From contig CP075495.1 of NCBI GenBank assembly GCA_021613535.1, positions 11,532,001 through 11,596,000 on the forward strand: a stretch of DNA of 64,000 nucleotides, given 5' to 3'. A model generated the notes under the pieces. That model did no database searches. It saw nothing but the letters and a program-made list of their open reading frames with translations, and was not told the DNA's origin. Positions within the stretch are counted from its first letter, which is position 1. The number at the start of each line of letters is the position of its first letter. Source of the DNA: Adineta vaga (Eukaryota; Rotifera). Below, piece by piece: positions 49,256 to 61,081 of this stretch. Position numbers and translations under genes: made by a program.

Positions 49256-49668
49256 CTATCTTACTGTGTAGGTTTCTGTCTTTTTCTTGCGATTTAAGAA
49301 CAATAGAAAATCTTTTATATGTCAATTATTTCTTGCCGAAATATAATTTTCACCTGTTATTCATATAATTATTTGCTTTGATCATTAACAAATTGACAAG
49401 AAGATAATGAAATGACTTGAGATTTTGTTTTTTGAAGTATAACTAAACAGATGGGTGATTTTCATCAATCAATCTATCTATCTATTTCGTTGCTATTGGT
49501 TCGAAAGATTTTTCTTCACCAATAAGAGAAAGAAATGAAATTGTTCATCATAATTGGTTGCGATGGTAATTGTTTTTCAAAATTCGTTTCATCTTATAAA
49601 TCAATCATCTCTCTCTTGTTTTTATTCATATCGAAATCAACGAAAGTCATCATGATCTTTAAAATCTT
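49256..49668 (+). repeat. Segmental duplicate (copy 2), promoter and start of MARCH gene
   Basis: Matches 30980-31512 in direct orientation, lacking two internal blocks present there. It covers the 5' flank and the first five codons of the RING-CH ligase that follows, so it is likely the parental copy, or at least the functional one. Confidence 0.85.
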
Positions 49669-50633
49669 TGCATCGAAATATTATCCAACACATGAAAATA
49701 CTAAAACACGAAGTGAATTGATTTCATTGATTACTGAACCTTTGCCGTTACAACAAACGGAACAATTTTCATCAAGTTTCATTCTAAATAATGATGAATT
49801 CGTATCAACTGAACAACGAGATAAAGCAGAGTAATAAATAAAAATAGAAAAGAAAAGAGAAGAGACTTTCCTAGTTGTAATAGTACAGGAAATGTTCAAG
49901 TATGTCGAATATGTTATTCAACGAGTGATCTTCAATCTTTAATTGCTCCTTGCGAATGTTCGGGAACAATGGGTATTCTTCATAAAAATTGTCTTGAACG
50001 ATGGCTTGAAATATCTAATACAACCAAATGTGAAATCTGTCAACATGAATTTGAAGTTACTCGCTATCCAAAATCATTATTTTATGTAGATCTTTTTTTT
50101 AAGATTATAATTCATTTTAAAATATTTTTCGATTGATTTAGTTTTTCATTAATCCTATACGTTCATCAGATATTCGATATTTGATGAATGATATTATTTT
50201 ATTCAGTATATTAACTATCATTATCAGCTGGTTTGTTGTTGGTTTTAAATAATGTTAGGACTGTATGTTATTTTTTGAAGGATATCGGTGATGAGTATAT
50301 CAAATTTTCAATTATCCAAAACATTCTATGATAGAATATCTTATATTCCACTTCTAGTATCGATCATTTGTATCTATATCGTTTGGTGTTGGGTAAAACA
50401 TAACATACGTCTTTTTTTCAATTCATATAATTATCGTCTTTCTCTAGGTCAGTTTTCGATATCATGTTCGAGTGATTAGAGAATGGCGTTCATTGAATCA
50501 ACAAATTCGTGTTATTAATAAGAAAGAAAATAAATTAAATATGCATTTAAATAACGATCATCTTTGTACACGATCTAATATTTATCAAGATACTGAAGAG
50601 AATCATCTATTGGAAATACAAGTTCTTGAATGA
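49652..50633 (+). CDS. MARCH-type RING-CH E3 ubiquitin ligase
   Basis: Five exons (49652-49830, 49875-50085, 50142-50230, 50281-50392, 50448-50633) give 258 aa. The RING-CH (C4HC3) finger is complete: CRIC, CEC, HKNC and CEIC with correct spacing, around ERWLEISNTTKCEICQHEFEV, in the order seen in MARCH2/3. Two membrane helices follow (DIILFSILTIIISW and IPLLVSIICIYIVWCW). The post-helix motif VSFRYHVRVIREWRSLNQ corresponds to the conserved SFRYH segment after the second helix of MARCH2/3. Such ligases sit in endosomal, ER or plasma membranes and ubiquitinate membrane cargo. An in-frame upstream ATG (49535) would add 39 residues, but I prefer 49652 because the added segment looks like leader sequence. 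The upstream flank is duplicated near 31 kb. Confidence 0.88.
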
Positions 50634-51520
50634 AGTTTAGTTTTTCTATATATTTAATAAAAATCATGGCTGAACACATTCATCAATGTACGTGTAGACA
50701 TCATCTGTCTTTTAAAACTGATAAATAATGCAATTTATGTTTTTCTATTAAATGAGCAATGGCATTTGTCAAACATTTCTTTTTGTTCTTTCGAGTCTAG
50801 TTGAACGTAAAATGTGACAAATAAAGGCGTACCGAGAGTAAAAGTAAATTTCAATTGGATATCTGTGACCAAAAAAGAATTTGTATACTATTATAAATAA
50901 TGCATCATCATTGTGAATTTTTGCATGCAATATTCATTGATTCACATCATATTGTTGTTTCGTTACTTCGAAGATGATATCGAGAAGTTCATACTCTACT
51001 TCTTTTTTTCTTATAATTCGTCATATCTTTAACTCTGAATTTCGTATATAATACGACCAAGGAATTCATGATAAATATAGAATATAGATATATATTTCTC
51101 TTATTATACACTATTTCACTGATCATCATTCCATAGGTGTTTAGTAAAGTATATTCCGAAATGAAACTTAATCCTTATGAAAAAAGAACGAGAAAAGAAC
51201 TGATTCATGGTCACATAGATACAAATATGAGTAAAATGACAGAGAACAGTGTAGTTGAATAATCGTAAAAAAAAGAAAGAATGGAACAGGAGAGAGAGAG
51301 AGAAAGAGAAAATAAATTATATGTGAAAATATGAAATGTATGACAAGCCAAAGCGTAAGATTGCATAAGGAATCATCACTGATAGAAATGATCAATGAGC
51401 AAAGAGAAAAAAGGAAAATAGAAAAAGAATCAAAAAACCAAATATCGAGTTTTTATAAACAAGAAAATAATTACTGTTCATTTTTCTTGTTTGAAAAATA
51501 GAATTGATATAATGAAGAAT
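50634..51520. other. Intergenic between convergent genes
   Basis: AT-rich spacer with a purine-rich GA run at 51290-51312. No gene is seen; it is expected to hold two 3' UTRs. Confidence 0.55.
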
Positions 51521-54500
51521 TTATGTGAATGTTTCTTCTCGAGGTAATGCTGGTTCAATATTTGGAATAGCGGAAGATAGATCATTTGGTTCTTGATCAT
51601 TGTTAGCAAAAGATCCGTGATTATTTGGATGATGATATGGTGTCGGATGAGAATCCGATCGAAGTCTTTGCGGCGGTGAGGGAGCAAGTAAAGCAATTGA
51701 TGCCTTCTTTTGCATATCAACAATGGGTAATCTATTTACGTCAATTCTACCTTTATAAATAACACCATCATGACCTTTAATATCAACCTCATTTCTACAC
51801 AAACGAAAAAACAAAACAGTAGAATTTCATAATAGAAGTTTTTTGTTCAATTACTTAGGAACAACTGATTCTTCTGGCACCATTGGTCTACGGGGAGGAA
51901 AAAAAAAGAGAATTCATTATGAAAAAAAAGACGAGGAAAAGATCATTACTGTGATTTCATTTGTCGTTTAAATGGTAGTGTTGTTGTATGTGAACCACCG
52001 CATTGTCGAACGGTTGCATATACATCTGCTACACCGCCGCTAAACTCATTGCTAAACTGCTGACTAAAATAGTAGAATGAAACATTTCAACTTGTTTATA
52101 TAGAACAAAAAACTTCGTGAAAAAGAAAAGGAACCTCTTTTGAAATTGGCGAATTTGGTCCAGTTCGTAGGTTGTGTATGGTCGGGGTGACTGGATGGGA
52201 CGCATACCCAGATTTGCGGGAAGACTCGGTTGTTGTCTATATATGATAAGAAAAAAAAAGAATTTGTTTTCAAAAACGTCAATCAAATTTAAGAAAAATG
52301 TATTAAATCATAACAAACGACACGAACGGATGTGGTTGAACATCAATGGGACGATCACAACTGATGCAATGAAAACGAATAAGCTGCTTTCGTAAACCGG
52401 CTGCCTCATCTTCAGACATAATAGGTACATGTTGATGTTGTTGAATTGGATGTGGATCTTTCTTCATTAGCACGAAACATGAAACAAACACAGACAACAT
52501 TAAAACAAGAAAACAAATTCGTTTTTTTTTGTAAATCTCCTCACATTTCAATACTTTGTGCAGAGACAAAATACAAAACAAGGACAAACAAGGTTTTTTT
52601 GTGTTTGCCAAAAATACTTACCGTTAATCTCTTCAATTTCTTCAATTGTTTCTCCAAATATTCACGTAAAGCATCAAGTTCAGAACGATTGATTTTACCA
52701 TCAATATCAGTATTCATTTTTTCTAAATCTTGTTTTTGAATATCATCCTAGAATTCGAATACTTATCATAGAATATAGTTCTATCTTTTGCTTTTTTCAT
52801 ACATACATGAACATTAAATTTCTGCATACAATCATTTATATTCTGTGATAATTCACCACAAGCAGAATTGAAATCTTTTTTCAAAACACGATTATCAAGA
52901 TCACGTTTATCAGCTTTCTGCAAATAGACGTATAAATATCATCGATACTTCTTCTTTTTAATAGAAAGAAACCTACTTTATCGAGTTCATTATTGACATA
53001 AGTTTTATCAGCTTTGGTTTGTTCTAATTGTTCGATTAATTTTTTTAATTTCTATATAAAACAAGCATCTTTCCCATTTACTTTATACATGTATTCAGAT
53101 TTGAACTTACATCAATATCTTGCGAGGATAGATTTCCTTTATTAATCAAATCTTGTACAAGTTTTTTCAATCTATCTAGATCTTCACGTAAACGTTGTAG
53201 AGCCGTTCGAAAATCTGCCATATCTTCCGAATGATCTGCTCGGTGTATGGCCTAATATGATAGATACATATTTATCATGAAATGAATTGATTAATTCAAT
53301 AAAATACCTGTGGATGTTCTTCTCTAATTATAACCGGTGCTAGTGGCCCCTATGAAAGCAAAGTTTGATTAATCGAATTTTAACAATATTTTAATAAAAA
53401 TTTTGTTTGACAATTCTTGACGAATGTTATGAACTTCTGAAATGTACATATTTGCATAGAAATCTAATGCAAATAGAGTATATATCGATCATGAATAGAA
53501 TGATATAGTGTTCATGTTAAAGAAGGAAGAGAAAATTCTTTTTTAAATAGAATCAATGTTTGACATTGACTAGTAATTGTGAGACCATCTGTTATACCGT
53601 TCTTATCTAGAATGTGTCGGCATATTTATTGTTAGTTCAAGCAACTAACATGATGACAACGATAATAAAGGTGTTTTCTCCGTGCTTTGCCTACTATCTT
53701 CCTCTCTCTCTCCTCTCTCCCTCGTTCCCTCTTTTTTTTTTATATAGAAGTGTATTCTTTACTCTTTTTTCTCTTCACTCTTATTTTATTTCAGATTAAT
53801 CTCAGTCATTTTGATTTCTTCGAGATTATTGTACACACGTATTAGTGTAAAATCTTGTCGTGAAGACCAGCATGATTCGTTAGTATAATCAATTCGTATT
53901 ATGCTGAGATTTTACGATATGAAATACACTTTTGTTGCTATTATTATGTATTGTTTTTTAAGTAATGTATTTGGATAAACATTGACTTATTTTTCGTTTC
54001 TATAGTACGTATAAAAAATATTTTTGTCAATCCTTTCATACAATTAACTATTTGAATAGGCAGGAAAGAAAAACAACTGAAAAACTGATTTGAACGATTG
54101 CCATGGTATATGAAATAACATTGCCTTGAGAAGAAAAGAAAAATATATTTAAATAGGCTTACTGATGGTTCTTTTGAGAGAAGATCTTGCAAGTCACGTT
54201 CGAGTGCAGCAAGACGATCAAGTAAATCACTGTGTTGTTTTTTAAATGCTTCAAATTCATCGCGATCAAGTTTTTTATTCTACGTAAACGAATGAATTTC
54301 ATGAACAAAATACAAATCTTTCACTTACTTGCAGTGCTTCTACTAATGCTCGTAACTCTTCATGACGATCATTTAATGTTCCCAATTGTTCTAAAAGTTT
54401 AAAAAGATTATCTGATGGTCCTCCACGTCCTCCATCAGATCCATCCTGTATAGAAAGACAATTGAATACTTGATCATTCAATAAGAAATCATAGTTATTC

Positions 54501-55714
54501 TATACCTTATGTTTGTCAGACTGAAATATGAATTTTCAAAGGCAAAAAAATATTAAACTTCAATAATCAAATAAAAAAATATTTACTGTTTGATTTTGTG
54601 AGAATCGATTGTCTCGTGTTGAAGCCATACCAGTGGATGTTTGATAGGGTGGTTTTTCAAGTGATTCTCGGATGCCATTAAATGCATCTTCTAACCGATT
54701 CCATGTTACAAAACCAGATAGATCAAATTTTGGTGCTGGTTCTTGACTTTTTTTCGATAATTCATCAAGACGATCGCGTAAAGAAGCCTATAATACAAAA
54801 AAGAATAGTAACAATAATTAGTCTTAAATTGAATTAAATGACTTACTAAAAGATTTTGTAAATTACGAATTTTTTCATCTAAACTTTCTACATCCGATTT
54901 TTTTGCCTAAACAAAAAGAGACAAGTGTATAAATTATCTTGAGTGTACATATATACCCAATCATTCTTTTCTTTATTTAATGCATCGATAATACGTTTCA
55001 ATTCATCTTGTTGCTTTTTAAGTTCATCAGTTGTTTGTTTGACATCTTCATGAGAATCTTTCAAATCATTCATGTCCGAAATAAGATCTTGAAGTAAGGA
55101 AGCAAGCTAAATGAAAATAGAATTACGATGATATGATCGTTTTTTTCTTGTATCAATTAATTCTCTACTCGTGTTATGCCATTTTCTGCGGATTCGAGAC
55201 GTTTTTCCATTTGAGTATATTGCCATACTTCAAGTATAGGTCCATGACGAGTTGTTGTTTTGGAAGAACTAGTATCATCAGATGTTTTCTTTGGTATTTG
55301 TTTAGCACGATCAATAATTTCTGAATTGGATGGTATTTCATTTAAAGCATTCAATTGTGATTCAACACGAGAAACTTTCTCTTCTAATGATGTTAAACGA
55401 TCTTGACTTCGATCACGTTTTTTTCGTTGAATTTTTTGTTTATTTTCATTGTTCATATCATCACTTTCATCGATGTGACTTGTCGATCCATCTTGATCAA
55501 ATTTTACATGTTGTCTTGGTGTTGTTCCTGTTGATAGAGCTTCTTTAATTGCTCGTTGATCATGATCAGTCATTGTTGGTTTATAATTATATAAATTCAT
55601 TGCTTTAAGCATTTGTAGAAGAAGAGTTTTTAATACATTAAAATTCACTGCTCCTGCCTCAGGATCCCCTAAGGACAGATGAACTAATTGTTCAAGTGAC
55701 ACTGTATCAGTCAT
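51521..55714 (-). CDS. DUF4795 coiled-coil protein (QRICH2/C16orf96 family)
   Basis: Seventeen minus-strand exons: 55714-55169, 55106-54957, 54906-54847, 54787-54587, 54520-54506 (15 nt), 54445-54329, 54279-54163, 53349-53308, 53251-53111, 53051-52977, 52917-52807, 52747-52622, 52461-52319, 52236-52135, 52063-51950, 51887-51855, 51794-51521. They give about 788 aa. The N-terminal 180 residues carry a conserved start (VSLEQLVHLSLGDPEAGAVNF) and a charged coiled coil. More coiled-coil exons follow, then the DUF4795 core: DRLKKLVQDLINKG, KADKRDLDNRVLKKDFNSAC, IDGKINRSELDALREYLEKQ, then RFHCISCDRPIDVQ and RPYTTYELDQIRQFQKR. This matches QRICH2 and C16orf96, linked in mammals to the sperm flagellum. 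A flagellar or ciliary structural role is inferred. The C-terminal region is proline-rich and low complexity. Exon 8 follows an 813-nt intron; the others are mostly short. Confidence 0.87.
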
Positions 55715-57405
55715 CTGAAATAAAGAAATAATAATAAAATAATTGTGTCAATCGATTATTCTACATGAATGAATAGATTTTGAATTGTTGATGTGTTTAA
55801 CCTACCGGTTTTCTTCTCCTGTCAACAATGAAATTTCCTTTCGTCTCTGCTCTGTTTTATCCTTACTATCCGAATGAATACACATGTATATATAAATCAT
55901 TCAATATTGCATGTAATGTGCACGCCAATTCTTAATATAGAAATAGTTTCTTTCAATAAGGTTTCTAATCATTCAGACCAAATAAAACGAACAACGACAT
56001 CGGAAAGTTGACAAAAGAAATGGAAGAGCTCACTCTTATGCTTTCTCGACCACCTCTTCATTTCATTTTTTTCTCTCTCTCTTATTATTGTCGCCGACGC
56101 TTGTCTGGCAAACGCTAAATCTTTCGTCAGTTTTTCTTTTTTTTTTCTTCATCGGCATTTTTCTTTAGCTCACTATTGTTACCTTTCCGAACGATACATA
56201 CTCCATATTATGAGAGTTTTTCTTTTTCTCTTTTATTTCTGCACTGAATTCACGATTATTTTACTTACAAAAAAAATGAAAGAATAATCATCGCTATGAT
56301 GTTTGTTTGCTATGTAATAGAAGAATTCCTTTTCTCTTCCTTCAGGCATCCATTTGCTTTTTCTTTGACCATGGTTCGGTCCCTATAGATAAATAATAAA
56401 CTTTAAAAAAAGCATTTATAACAACTAGCGCCATCAGTCATATTTTCCCGGAGAAAGAAAAAGGCATTGTTTTCCTGAAATAATTGTAATATATTCACTA
56501 CATATACCTCCAAGAATAAAAGCTTTTTTTGTTGGTTAAGTGTATATCGTAGAAAAAAAACTATTTTTTTTATCACAAACGAAATGGAATATAACTTCCT
56601 TTTATATGTGTTGAAATATCGTATGATAGAATTAAAAGCACAAACTTTTTGCTTATTATTTCGATAATTGTTCATATCATGTTCGCTTCAGTATTAGAAT
56701 TAACAGTTAATTATGCCACTTAATGAATGATTGACCTGATAAGCTATGAAATATGAGGATTCACAATGAACAACATACATAAGTGAAGAACGAAAATACT
56801 TTTGATCTATTGTTTGATTTCAAAGATTTATTTCGGTACATATTTTAAATTTGTAGGTTCAGAATAAATATACAAATTGTCGATTATGAAATCTGTATGT
56901 AGCTGTAAACGGTAGTATACGTTCATGTTCATGATACGATCGTATCCTGTCGTGTTGCTTTGACCTGGGATGGAGAAAACGTGGAAATGCATTATTACGG
57001 TTAGAATATCGTCTGACTTCTTTTTGGACAACTTCAGTCTGTCTACTTTTTATATTGTAAGAAGAAATTGCAGAAACCATGGGTATATCATTAATCCTAA
57101 TATAAGTTTCCTTGAGGAGATCTCTAGTTTTACGCAAGTTTTCTTTTCATATGTAATTTTCTTGTGTTCATAACAATCACGAACAAAAACGTTTACTTGT
57201 ATAAATGAACAAACAACAAAGTACGCCAATAAAGAACGAGTGATTAGAGAACATCGTAAACAAATAAACAAAAGAACAAAAAGTTTTTTTTTTGATAATT
57301 TCATCAGTAATTTTGAAATATATCGTTAATTATCTCCATTGAGTTCGATTCTAAAATAAATAGATTTTATTTGTGAATCAAATATCTTTGCTTTCCTTTT
57401 TCTAC
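55715..57405. other. 1.7-kb spacer, promoter of the DUF4795 gene
   Basis: AT-rich, with pyrimidine tracts around 56040-56170. Two overlapping minus-strand frames at 56828-57137 show no known motif. I see no gene that I can support. Confidence 0.45.
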
Positions 57406-58986
57406 TTACTCAACATGATGATCACCAGTATGACCATTCGATGATGCTACTTGATGATTTTCAGCACTTGGACTTCGTGTAGTTCGTTTTCTACAATAGA
57501 TATATTTTGTTTTCTTCATTATACTAATCGAAGCATAAATTAGAAATTTACCTATTCTTTTGATTTGATGAACCATTATCACTATGATTCGAATGTGAAC
57601 GAGAACGTTGTCGACGGTGTTCATCACCTCGTTTAGATGTCTTTGGTTGTTGATCTCGTCGATCATCTTTTAATTATAAAAGAAAAAAGAAACAATTTTA
57701 TCATTTAATTCTTAGAAAATTCTTTTACCTCGAGATGATGTTGATCGTGAACGAGATCGAGACCGTGAGCTTGGACTTCGTCGTCGATATTTTCTATCGG
57801 AACGTCGATAATCTGGACTACGTGATCGACTTCTAAAGTAATGAGAGTAAACAATTAGTATTCTGTTTTTCATATATTTATTCCTAGTAGTAGACCTCAA
57901 CATCGCACAGAAATTGAAAGAAGTGCATTTATCTTGTTCATCTTATTGACGAAAACGTATGCGCTCTATTAACATACCTTTATCTTTTCTGTTTCTCTGC
58001 CAAAAAGCACAACTGAGTAGATATGATCGATCCACCCATTAGACAAGAAATCAACAAACAGAATAAAAGGAAAAGAAGACAAAGAGAACAAAAGTCGAGC
58101 CCAAAACCAACTGATTTCATTTTCTTAATACTGATGCTGCTCCAACCAAATCATTCATATTCACCATCAGTCATCATCAACAACAAGAACTAGAAATATA
58201 ATCAAATGTATATCGAGAGAAAATAAAACACATCGAATATGGTCTCTCGAACAGTAGTTTATCTCTATGAAGCTGCAGTAAGAAGAATCAACAACGTTTT
58301 TATTTCATGCATATTTTCTATAGTAAGTAGATTTACCTTGAATAACGACGTCTACTATATCGATCATCATAACGACGACTGCTGTATGAATCTCGGTAAC
58401 CACGACGGGATGGTGGTGATCGTGAACCTAAGAAATGGAAGGATGTAAATGTATTTCTTTCTAGATGGTTTTTACAACTTACGACGATAGGATGCATGTG
58501 CTGTACGTCCACCTGGATTTCTTGGACGAGCCCAACTCAATCCAATTCGTGAACCATTAACAGCTCTAAAATATTCAATAAAATAAATGAATAATAAATA
58601 TTATATTTGACTTACTTTCCGTCGAGTTCTTTCAATGCACGTTCACCATCAGCTCGATGACGAAAATTAATAAATGCAAAACAAGGCGGGTTAGAAGCCA
58701 CCCATACTTCATTTAATGGTCCAAAAGGTCGAACAAGTTTTTCAATCTCTCGTCGACTAACACCCATAGCTAAATCCGATAGATGTAAACGATATCCACC
58801 TTCACCATTCTAAAATAAACGAAATGATGCATAGTATACTTTGTGTTTTCTTTCTGAACAGAAATTTTGATGTACCCAATTTCGTGCTTTTCCTGTTCGA
58901 CCTGAACTCGATGATGAAAGTGATCCGGATCGTGAACGCGAACGTGAGCGTGATTTTGAAGAAGAACGATCTCGACTACGACCCAT
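57406..58986 (-). CDS. SR splicing factor (RS-RRM-RS), paralogue 1
   Basis: Seven minus-strand exons (58986-58876, 58809-58616, 58565-58483, 58427-58337, 57832-57729, 57666-57552, 57490-57406) give 260 aa. An N-terminal RS segment ([18 protein letters not shown]) precedes one RRM (about residues 41-112). Its RNP2-like start is YRLHLSDL, and its RNP1 is NPPCFAFINF, close to the NPPGFAFVEF of SRSF3/SRSF7. The C-terminal half is Arg/Ser/Tyr-rich ([30 protein letters not shown]). Such proteins bind exonic enhancers and recruit spliceosome components in nuclear speckles. An RS domain on both sides of the RRM resembles Tra2 in layout, but the RRM is SRSF3-like. A 504-nt intron interrupts the C-terminal RS region. 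It has a tandem paralogue at 59184-60204. Confidence 0.85.
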
Positions 58987-59183
58987 AGTAATTAGTGTCT
59001 TTTCAATGTGAAGTAAATCAATGAATAATCTAGAATAACCAATCAAGACTAATCAAACTCAGCACAGTACACAAGAATAATCAAAGAAAAAACAAATTTC
59101 TTTCATAAGAGTAAACAGAAAACAGATTAAGGAAAACATGGATGATGATTCATGTTGTATACACATTCTTTCGACTATTAATT

Positions 59184-60204
59184 TCAATCAGATCGATCAT
59201 CATTCTCTGCATATCTAAATGAAAATTACAAATAAATTATGAAATACAATTACTCATTTTTCTAACCTATGAACAACATTAGATGTTTGTTGTTGAGGTG
59301 AACGATCTTTTGACGATGGACGATTACGACGTGATCTATAAAGTAATACAAATAATGATTTTTTATGTTTTTGGAATAATTTTCTTTTTTACTTTGGCGA
59401 CGATGAACGTGATCGTGATCTTTGACGATGATCACGTTTACTTGATTGAATTGGACTACGAGAACGAGAATATCGTCGACGTCGATCATAACTTCTATAT
59501 AACGTTACATTTCAATAGTCACATTAGATTTAATCTTGAATTTTACCTATCATCTTGTCGTGGTGAATAACGACGACGATCTCTAGATGAACTATGATCT
59601 CCACCACGAGAATATCGATCACCACCATTGTAGGCACCACGACGGCCGCCTACTGTACGTTTTCGTGCGAATGAAACACCTATACGCGAATTATCTATCG
59701 TTCTAATAGAAGCAGAAGATAATAGAACTTCTTTGTCATTTCAGCCATATAACTTACTTTCCATCCATTGCTTGTGCAGCATCTTCAGCATCATTTCGAT
59801 GTTTGAAATTCACAAATGCAAAACAAGGTGGATTTGTTGCCATCCAAACCTAAACAAGTAACAGAAAGATGTATATTCTACTCAAAATTATCTCAAGAAG
59901 AAGAAATGTTTACTTCGTTTATTGCCCCATATTTTCCAAAGATTTTTTCAATATCACGTCGAGATGTACGAGGGTTCAATGGCGATACATGTAGACGATA
60001 ACCTGATTCACCATCCCATTTTGATGCTCTAGCTGCGCGACCACTATAGAATAGGAAACATTTTATTTGAAAAATTTTTTTTGTAAAATATTCGTACGAT
60101 GATGTGGACGATAATGAATGTGATCTAGATCTTGATCTAGATTTTGATTTTGATGGTGATCGAGAACTTGCTCCACCATGGCTTCGATTTCGATTTTGGC
60201 TCAT
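59184..60204 (-). CDS. SR splicing factor (RS-RRM-RS), paralogue 2
   Basis: Seven minus-strand exons (60204-60098, 60043-59914, 59849-59758, 59702-59547, 59494-59393, 59335-59267, 59214-59184) give 228 aa. Same plan as its neighbour: N-terminal RS ([16 protein letters not shown]), an RRM starting [20 protein letters not shown], with RNP1 [13 protein letters not shown] and [16 protein letters not shown], then an Arg/Gly/Tyr/Ser-rich tail ending in an acidic YAENDDRSD. The two genes share GRxxxAxxWxGExGYRLH before the RRM and share the phase-2 intron after the MDGK/LDGK position. This copy has an extra intron inside the RRM at GAINE|VWMA. The gene starts only about 200 bp upstream of paralogue 1's transcription unit... 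its 3' end lies 198 bp from paralogue 1's start, so it forms a head-to-tail tandem pair. Confidence 0.85.
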
Positions 60205-61081
60205 TGTTAATTTGCCCTAATTAATGCAATGAATTTTTTATGTTCTAAAGAAAAACAAAAATATTTTATGAATTAAAAGATAACATGTTTCATTTCATTT
60301 CATTGAATGTGACTGAACTGACATGGAACAATAGTTTCAATTTTGAAGCAATAACAATCAAGCAATAAAACAAGAGAGAAAAAAAGCGAATGGAGGTTGA
60401 CTTAGGATGTGTGCGATTATTGGTGAGATCAAAATCTTAATGTCATTCGAAGTAATATGTGAATAGTATATAAGTTGATGCTTACTGCAGCAATATTTTG
60501 TGTTTGGAAATAAAAAAGCGTTTAGAAATATAAAAAGAGGGCGCTAACATACAGTATAAAACTTGATGATTTTCATACTTTCGTTTCGTTTCGTTTCGTT
60601 TCGAATGAGAGAAGAATATATGACGTGAAAATATATTCCATTTTCTTAGTATTCATGTAACAGCAATGGTCAACTACTTTCCAGACAACTCAGTTGAGTT
60701 ATTACTTACTTCTATGTAAAATTCTGATCCATTAATAATGATAGAAGTTGTTACTAAAGATTCTTTTAGCAATCAATTGAAATTACTCATGAAAAAAAAA
60801 GAATCTAAAATACATTGATTGTCACTAGTTAAAAAAGAAGAAGAAGATTGTCGGAAGTTTACGAGTGTTTTTGCTTTCTGTCTCTTTCTTTATTCATTAG
60901 GAAAGAATTTAATAAAGTGATCGTGATTGACAAACACTAACCGAGAAGAAAGAAAAACGCAAAGTATTCATTAAATATTCTTTCCATTTTTCTTTTTCAT
61001 TCTTTATACTCGTTTACACAACCTTAGTTTTGCAATCAATATTCTGTTCTATATCAAAACGAACAGTTAGCCTTTCTCATA
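60205..61081. other. Divergent promoter region SR gene / NWD gene
   Basis: About 880 bp between divergent starts. AT-rich, with a (TTTCG)5 microsatellite. No gene is seen. Confidence 0.5.
60579..60603. repeat. (TTTCG)5 microsatellite
   Basis: Five perfect TTTCG units in tandem. Confidence 0.9.

Larger units (their letters stand above)
46376..49651. other. 3.3-kb repeat-rich spacer
   Basis: No gene is supported. The region holds AGAACC/GGTTCT dyad repeats (47040-47545), a degenerate 72-bp tandem repeat (48512-48860), a perfect palindrome (48989-49074) and the second copy of the duplicated segment (from 49256). Confidence 0.55.

Noticed and set aside
49535-49651. Upstream in-frame ATG as the MARCH ligase start
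   Set aside because: The added 39 residues are low complexity and lie in the duplicated flank. The ATG at 49652 gives a normal N terminus; not excluded.
52303-52611. Longer minus-strand frame MANTKKPCLSLF... as a separate gene
   Set aside because: Its 5' part is intron; only 52461-52319 is coding, as exon 13 of the DUF4795 gene.
56828-57137. Two overlapping minus-strand frames downstream of the SR gene
   Set aside because: The frames compete with each other, have no known motif and no supporting splice sites.
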